Program-made: the position numbers and the translations under genes
Shown: positions 57,486-64,000 of the stretch, piece after piece
How the letters are laid out: every line of letters begins with the position of its first letter
Position numbering within the stretch: position 1 is the first letter of the stretch
The notes under the pieces: model-generated
Told to the model about the DNA's origin: nothing
The model's database searches: none
Seen by the model: only the letters and a program-made list of their open reading frames with translations
Assembly (NCBI GenBank): GCA_015499995.1
Contig: JADNRV010000035.1
Span: forward strand, 186,001-250,000
From: Flammula alnicola
Lineage: Eukaryota > Basidiomycota > Agaricomycetes > Agaricales > Strophariaceae
Length of the DNA: 64,000 bases
Reading direction: 5' to 3'

Positions 57486-60400
57486 CTGCGCTTCAAAGTC
57501 ATAGTTAGCTATGCAATAGACGCTTTGTACAATGAAAGGGGTTCTCTACGTTGGGGAAATATATACCGTTTACCTCCTTCCGAGATAATGTACTATGTAT
57601 GCCACAATAACATTTAGTGTAACTTATGCATCAGTTTGGAACTCGTCACTTGTTTTGAGGTGGACGTTGGAGCAGTCCAATCTGACCGGACTCGGGATAG
57701 CAGAGGCTCGGATACGCGTCGAGCAGGCAGTGCGGTGTCGCGTCGCACGCAATGGCAAGAGGCAAGCAAGGATGGTTCGTCTACGAATGCGGAAGGTGTC
57801 TACAAAGGGACGTGCACAGCCTCAATGCTATCTAATCTATCTATCTAATCTAGCCGAGGACTCTGCTCACTACTACAACGTTAGAGCAGACCTTTGAGGC
57901 GCCAATTTATCGCAAATGCCCCGGGGTAGAGAAGGATCGACATGCTGAATTTATGCCCAGATACACTAGTACATGGATATAAGTTCGATTACTAATAAGG
58001 CAGGACGTACGCAGACCTTCCCGAAGTCGATCGCGCGCTATCATCTAGGAGCTCGGAGACTTCATATTATCGTGATCCGTATGTACATCACATAATATCG
58101 ATGTCTGTCTACGAGAGACTAATTGGAGACTAGGTGATCGGGAACTTGAGCTTAAACGGCGTGAACATGTGTGAACGCTCGGCTCAGCAGATGAAAGCGT
58201 CAGAAAGACGGATGAATCGATGACGTACTTTCAGAGCACGCAATAAACATGTTTTGGTGCTGGCGCTTACGCTCTCCCGATTCTTGTTTTACGGCTTTGA
58301 CCGTCACTCTGTTACCACCGTTCCGTACACTGCTTCGAGAACTGAGAATGCGCCACATTGATACCGTTCCTAAGCGCAAAGCTATTTCTGCGCAAACGAG
58401 AAGGAATGGCAGACGAGGTTCCATGCTCCGAATATGTCCTGGGAAAACGAGAAAGTAAGATGTTGAGGGCATGGTATGATTAATGAACAAGCCAGTCTAA
58501 GAGGAAGAAGATACTGGCGGAGATATGCAATGCGGTCGACGCCTTGTGTGAGAGAGGGTATATGGCATAGGAGATACAGGACTGTTGGCAAATGGAAGAG
58601 GAGAGAGAGATGAGAGGGCCGGGGGCTGTGATATCAGTGAATTAATCATCGTCACTCAGAGAGAAGAGGGACCAGGAGGCCCCGTTGAGCTTGCTCGAGT
58701 GCTCACTGGAGTTCAGATTGGTCGATAGGTCGTGAATGATGCGTCGTAGCATCTCTCAAGCTATTTTCTCGAAAATGACCATCCGTGTGCGTCCTGACTT
58801 CAACACTGGCAGGTGCAGAGGTAGCATGGATTGACGTCGCTTGTGACGAGGCGATCTAGGGATGTTACCGAAGGCAGCGACATCGGTTTCAAGGCCCCTA
58901 CCTTTATGACGGTAGAGCCTCAGGGATGAGACACCGGCCCAAGGATTGGCGAATTTGGGGGGATTCGGGAATGTCCAGGGAGGGTTTGGCGGGGTTGGGG
59001 AGGTCCGCAGGAGACGGCGTCATTGTCAACGATGATGCCATAGAAGTGTGGCGAGACAATAGAGAAAAGGTTTTTTGAGTGAGCAGCTCACCTTCCAAGA
59101 AAGCATCATCCCACACTTATTTTCTGTCGGTGTGGCTAGAGGGCAGTGTGCATGTTGGACATACAGAAGGTAAGAAATACATTCAGTGACAGGCCGGCAC
59201 TCTCTTTTTTTTGGATTCTGACTCGGTGTATGAATTGAGAAGAACCTAGGGGTCGTTAAATTGGGGTGGAAAGGACAGGAAAATCGACCAGACCTCAGAC
59301 TCCGAGCCGGAACAGCGTCGCTTCGCTTCCGTTGAAACCGCAACGGCTCCGATTCTGGTTCTTCTCGCGAGTTTGGAGAGGTCTACTTATTCAAAAAAGC
59401 TTTGAATGACTCACAAGTGAATGACTCACAAATAGGTCCATCGCCATTCCAGGAAGCTGGAAATCCATTGGCGGGCAAGCGGGTCTGTCTAATCTCATCC
59501 GGGTATATATAAAAATGACCACTCTGTCATAGTGGTCTGTCCAAACCGCCCTCAGCCACGGCACATTGATCTGAATGACCAGCCCTCTGACGAGTCTTCA
59601 GACCATGCCTCGTGTCTCGTCCATTGTTTACTAACTAAAGGTGCGCGTTTTATCTTAAAGCCTCATGATGCTTCTAATCTTTGCACAGCTCGAATCTTTA
59701 TTTTTTTGTATCGTGATTAGAGAAAGGTAAGGTAAGGCCCACATAGCAAAATTTCCGTGTGATTACAGGCTCGACGATATCTTTCAGACAGTGGCTCTTT
59801 TTCTTTGTCACCGAGTACGACCAGCGTCCGTGTCGACATGCGCTGATGCTCCACTGCGGGACAAGCTCCGTTCTGTCCGCAAAATATGTACGTCTCTTGC
59901 CTTTTTTCGGATGACATGATGGCTATATTTTATCGACATCGTCTGAATGGTGTACTCCACATGCAGTAACCAAAAGAATGCTGATTTCTACTTCATCCAA
60001 CCCTTTGTCTACTCTCGCTGACTTGCTAAAATTCAAGCACGGCTTGCCTTTTATGATCAATGTGTTGATCCGGATCGGCAGGAAAGCACGGGCTCCGGTT
60101 TAAGTATGGACTTTAATCTCCGCGTCTCGCATCACTTGTCCATGAAAAAATCGACATGGCAAGTGGCGCTCCCATCCCTACCTACCCACCCGCCCATCGA
60201 TCGATCCAACCACAAGCGATCCAAAGCACCATCGCGCCGCCGCAATCCATCGATCCATCGATCACCATTTCAACCCTCAAGCCAACTATTGATTCAAACT
60301 CAACTTGTACAAGTATTGCGGATAGTTTCTCCAAGACAACTTATGTAGGATTCGGGGTATGAGGTACCCGAAGATGATCCTTGGCGGAGGTAAGGGGCAT

Positions 60401-62239
60401 CAGCGACGCGGGGCAGAGCGGAAAAATTACAACGACTGCCCATAACGAGTCTGATGGTGGATGTTGTGGGTCCAGATACCAGACAAGGGCCTGAAGTTGT
60501 CGGGCCCGTGGCCCGGTAGGTGCGTTCGCTCGTTGGATAGATTTTCATCGTCACCTGATATCCTTCGTAATGTGTTCATCTCCCTTTCCCGCCCAATTTG
60601 CTGCCCATCCATACGTGGTAGGATAACCGAGGACGGACGCAACCTCCCCAGCGGGGTTGGATGTCAATACAACCTTTTGAGCGCGGAGTAATGATGTGAG
60701 TTCTTTGAGACGAAGCTACTAGCACGGGTGATAGGAGGTATCAAGGAGTAAATCGAAAGCGAGAATTGGGATGGATTCCTCAGCGGATCTGGCGATCGTA
60801 GTAAGATAAGATAGTCAGATGTCGGCGAGGCGGCGGAGGCAAGAAAGTTGATAGAGGGGCATGATCTGGGAGTTGCAATGCAAATCGAGGTTTGAAAGGA
60901 CGACATCGAGATTGGTGAGCATAAGAGCGGCTAACGTGAACGGATGGTAGGAAGAGCAAGGGGGAAAGGGCCCAGAAAACGTGTCGCCAAGGTTGAAACG
61001 TTGAATATCCACTGGAAGTACTAATGTACCGCCGAAGAGATGACAGGCACTAGTCGCTACAGTTGACAGTCGTCAGGAGTGAGTAGATTTCGGGATCTGG
61101 TGGAGCAGGCCACTCTGACCTGCTCTCGGATATGCTCGCCGAAGATGCGCGTCGTGCTGGGAAGCCGTGCGGACAGCGTTGCACACAGCCTTGATGCTAT
61201 CTAATCTAATCTAGCCGACCGTCTCTGCTTCACTACTACGCCGGGGGTATGCGGTAAGATAAAGCCGAACCTGATCAGATCGGGGCTGCTGGCTTGACGA
61301 GTATGTAGCAATAGCGGCCTGAGCAGCGGGAGCACAGACGGCCTTGGCGCGTGGTTGGGCAGAGGCGGCACCGCTGGACCCTGACGCAGACTGTGAGTGG
61401 TGGGGAAGGACCGACATATCAGGGAAGTAATCCAGAACGAAGCTCAAGTGGGCGTTGGGTGGATCCAGCAACCTGAAGAATCATAGCGAAGGCGTTGAGA
61501 AAACAGAGCTATCGATGGGATCGCATTGAAATTCCTCAGATGCGACGAGGACGATCTGCAAGAGCGTACACGCGCGCCTTGTTTTTCCTCTCGTGTTCAA
61601 CTAGCGTCCTCCTTGAAGTCTTAGAAATTGGGAAAATCTCGGCGACTGGCATTTGAGAAATGGAGTGCGTCACAGTTCGAGGACACAGATAGCGCATGAC
61701 TTCATCCGCAGTTCACGCCTGGGATTCGAACTCCTGCCGGAATGCATCTGTAATATTGAAGGTATAATTCATCAGACATGTCGTCGAATGCGAAGTTTGA
61801 TATAAGCACCAACCAATATAATTTCCTGGTAATGTTGCATCAGCAGTCGGTGCTTGCGAAGGGCATCGTTGTAGGTGCGCTCCGCTCATCTTACTATGAT
61901 TCGTGGTCTCTTCAATCCCTTCCAACACTGACAGTTCTATCTCTAACCCTGGCCCTGTCCACTGTTCAGAAGTTGTATATTCATGCTTATATTCACCTTT
62001 CTTCTTCTTCTACACTCAGGGGCTCGATCGACACTCTTCACCATCTTGCTATCGTTTAGCTTCGAAGCTCTGTTCTAATTTTCAGCTCAAAACAACTTGA
62101 AGACTTCCAAAGCCGACGAATATGTTACGGGGAATGTGTTACATGATATTGTGGTATATACATTATCTAGGAAGTAGTGGACGCAGAAAACCTCTTTCCT
62201 AGGTACAAACTTCAAAGCATAGCTAGCTAGGACCTTGAA
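57486..62239. other. 4.8 kb between the duplication arms, no confident gene
   Basis: Numerous short frames lack motifs or splice partners. A minus-strand stretch at 60815-61012 (VVLSNLDLHCNSQIMPLYQL) looks like a fragment of an F-box/LRR-type protein but cannot be extended. Repeated CGATCGATC/ATCCATCGATC words are at 60190-60260, and short tandem TATCTAATC repeats at 57830-57850 and 61197-61212. Confidence 0.35.
57660..57880 (+). repeat. Direct repeat, copy 1 (copy 2 near 61085-61240)
   Basis: Shares order and words with 61085-61240: GGAGCAG..., a CTCGG/ATACGCGTCG-like block, GCACACAGCC or GCACAGCC, ATGCTATCTAATCTA, CTAGCCGA and TCACTACTAC. The copies are diverged and in the same orientation. 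Confidence 0.5.
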
Positions 62240-63892
62240 ACATAGATGTCGGGGTCATGTTAGTTCCAATTAGTGTTACCAATTCGAACGAGGATGCCCA
62301 CCAATAATCGGTACTATCGGCTTTGACCTGTGTGGTGGTCTTCATCTCAATAGATATCACGTTGTTGTACTAAAATTTCGCAATGAGCCTTCAGGGACGG
62401 ATATCGACGCCAAAAGTAATGACGCACCGCTTCACGATCAGGGGAAAGACCTTTAGAAGAAGTTGCTCGATGAGTTCCAATTCGCGGAACTTCCACGGAA
62501 AGCGACTTCGACACTGTATCCCTCAAGGAGCTCCGCGCGTTGAGCCTATAGCAAATAAAACGAGTCCAGAAATGATCCAACACTGGACAAAATACTCTTA
62601 CGCAGAAAGAAGAGAGTTTGAATATACTGAAATAGTTATGTGTCAGCTCCCGGTAGACGGAGTTGCATGGAAGGGGACGTACATTTCGCAAGCGGCAAGT
62701 ATGCACCTAAGTAAATGACTTTGTTGATCAGAGGCGGTGAGCCATCTGTGAATCGAGTGGAAGATAAGGCTAGTGAGACTTACAGTTCACGGGCATGGTT
62801 CGGTACTGCGAAGTATGTAAGAAATTACTACTTATGATTCGGGGGTGGAATAGACCCACAAGGATGAGGACCGAAACAGCGGCAATACTGCGAGAGTAGG
62901 AGATTGGAATCGAGAAAGAATCGGACCAAAATAAAGTGACAAACCTGGTGACCAGACCAGTTCCTAAATGCATTAAAGAGTGGTATGTACCGGTGAGAAT
63001 GTAAATGTAGCGGTGCAAGTCTACATGTAACTCACGGACGGAGAATCCAATCAAGCGATCAATAAGCTTTGTCACCCTAAAAGCGACATAACAATCAGTA
63101 GGATATCTGGAGCAAAGAAGAAAAGGGTATCGAGTCGCACCTGTTGAGAGACTTTTCCCGCTTGTGAGTCAAGAAGTACACCATGGATATGGCGATAGTG
63201 ACATCGATTGAAGCCCCCATCACAAAGAGAGCGGTGGTCAGCGGTTGCGTATCAAGGGCAAACGCGAATGCACTCGGCAGGACAATAACTTCTATCCCAT
63301 CGTATATGCACATGACAGCCCTCGCAAACGCAGCGAGCGCACACATCAATCCCACATAGCGCCATGGACTGGGGAGAACGCTCCACAGGCGGTAGGAGAA
63401 GAACCACTATTCAGTTGAAACACGCAAGGGGTAAGCGCTTAAGCCGCCGTCACCAAGAAGAGCCGGCAGACTCACCTGAACGAGAGCTGTTATAAGTCCA
63501 CCCAAGATCGTCGCTCCACCAAAACCCGGAAATTTGACCGCGCCATAAGGCTGTCCGTACAATAGAATCGTTGAGCGGTAGACTTCATATAACACAGCGA
63601 CCGTTTGTCCCAATTCCAGAAGCCTTGCAAATTATGATAATGCCACGTCGAGAATATGCAAAGATACTACTAAAACATACCAAACAGTGACGACCTACAA
63701 GAAAGAGTTATCTCCGTTAGGTATTGGTCGAGGCAAAACTTAGAGACTAACCAGTGCTTTGAATGAGAGTCGATCGTCGTCAAAACGTGAAAAATAGAGG
63801 TAGCATTGCAATGTAACAACGCCAAAGAGGAATACCGCGACGCTTGACCCGATTTCAAGCGCACCAACGGTGTTTGAGATAGTGATCTCCAT
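62240..63892 (-). repeat. Right arm of the inverted segmental duplication
   Basis: Reverse-complement counterpart of 55858-57485; it contains DUF6534 copy B and duplicated 3' flank. Confidence 0.8.
62347..63892 (-). CDS. DUF6534 seven-transmembrane protein, copy B
   Basis: Eleven exons, 63892-63752, 63694-63681, 63623-63476, 63406-63141, 63076-63036, 62963-62945, 62887-62860, 62805-62784, 62718-62683, 62626-62602 and 62545-62347, give 312 aa. Exons 2-10 have exactly the lengths of copy A; exon 1 is 6 nt shorter and exon 11 30 nt longer, because a TGA present in copy A reads TGC here and the frame runs on to the next TGA. Both copies keep open frames despite many substitutions, which argues that both are or were functional. 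The likely role is as for copy A. The strand orientation is convergent with copy A. Confidence 0.88.
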
Positions 63893-64000
63893 CGGAGGAA
63901 ACTGGAGGGCGATGTCTTCACATGGTGCGAGTTATTTATAAGTAAAAAAGTGTAGTCGCACTCAATTCTATAGCTTATTTCCCCAGATTTATTTCTGTTG

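Noticed and set aside
61715..61745. tRNA-like GGATTCGAACTCC block
   Set aside because: The flanking bases do not form a T-stem, and no acceptor, D or anticodon arms fold around it on either strand.

Overview
The window is nuclear DNA of a basidiomycete fungus, most likely an Agaricomycete (mushroom class). The evidence is structural. Genes are packed with introns of about 50-60 nt that have GTRNGT donors and CAG/TAG acceptors, some exons are only 14-40 nt long, and the protein families are those expanded in mushrooms: F-box/propeller proteins, TPR-kelch-MYND proteins, SRPK-like kinases, CFEM and WSC surface proteins, DUF6534 seven-helix proteins, NACHT NTPases and OTT_1508-like deaminases. 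All gene models were spliced by hand from the sequence; exon junctions were accepted when phase, splice sites and family motifs agreed.

Layout. 0-2.4 kb: the 3' end of an F-box-type gene whose last codons lie inside the inverted repeat of a 1.4 kb DNA element. 2.8-6.5 kb: a truncated membrane-protein remnant and an intact 13-exon flavin monooxygenase. 7.4-10.8 kb: a BCS1-like AAA ATPase ending in the stop context TGA-CTA-G, followed by 154 further open codons in the same frame. 12.2-14.6 kb: a decayed TPR-kelch-MYND gene. 14.9-21.4 kb: a hypothetical gene, a possible small gene, a Dap1/PGRMC heme-binding protein, an SRPK-like kinase and a GPI-anchored CFEM protein. 22.1-22.5 kb: a fold-back MITE with TAA target duplications. 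23.6-24.5 kb: a small secreted protein.

25.7-51.8 kb is dominated by two divergently oriented paralogous NACHT NTPase genes. The left copy is broken by a TA-flanked 2.0 kb element and a nonsense codon. The right copy is intact (856 aa, 7 exons). Between them lie an OTT_1508-like deaminase, a tandem WSC protein, a young Ty1/Copia retrotransposon (300 bp LTRs differing at 2 positions, 5 bp target duplication), an AACCGGTT-rich repeat and a single-pass membrane protein. The Copia pol is split by two hAT-like insertions, each with a clean 8 bp target duplication.

52.9-54.5 kb: a secreted alpha/beta hydrolase. 55.9-63.9 kb: an inverted duplication carrying two intact 11-exon DUF6534 genes, tail to tail, with about 5 kb of largely uninterpretable DNA between them.

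No operon logic applies. The housekeeping-type genes (monooxygenase, BCS1-like, Dap1) lie in the left 24 kb. The right 40 kb is an accessory region shaped by transposons and recent duplication, with a NACHT/deaminase/surface-protein content that suggests self/non-self or defence functions (an inference). The most interesting observations are the TGA-CTA-G extension of the BCS1-like gene, the NACHT pair with its unusual N and C termini, the nested young transposons, and a membrane-protein gene with an in-frame stop just after its membrane segment.
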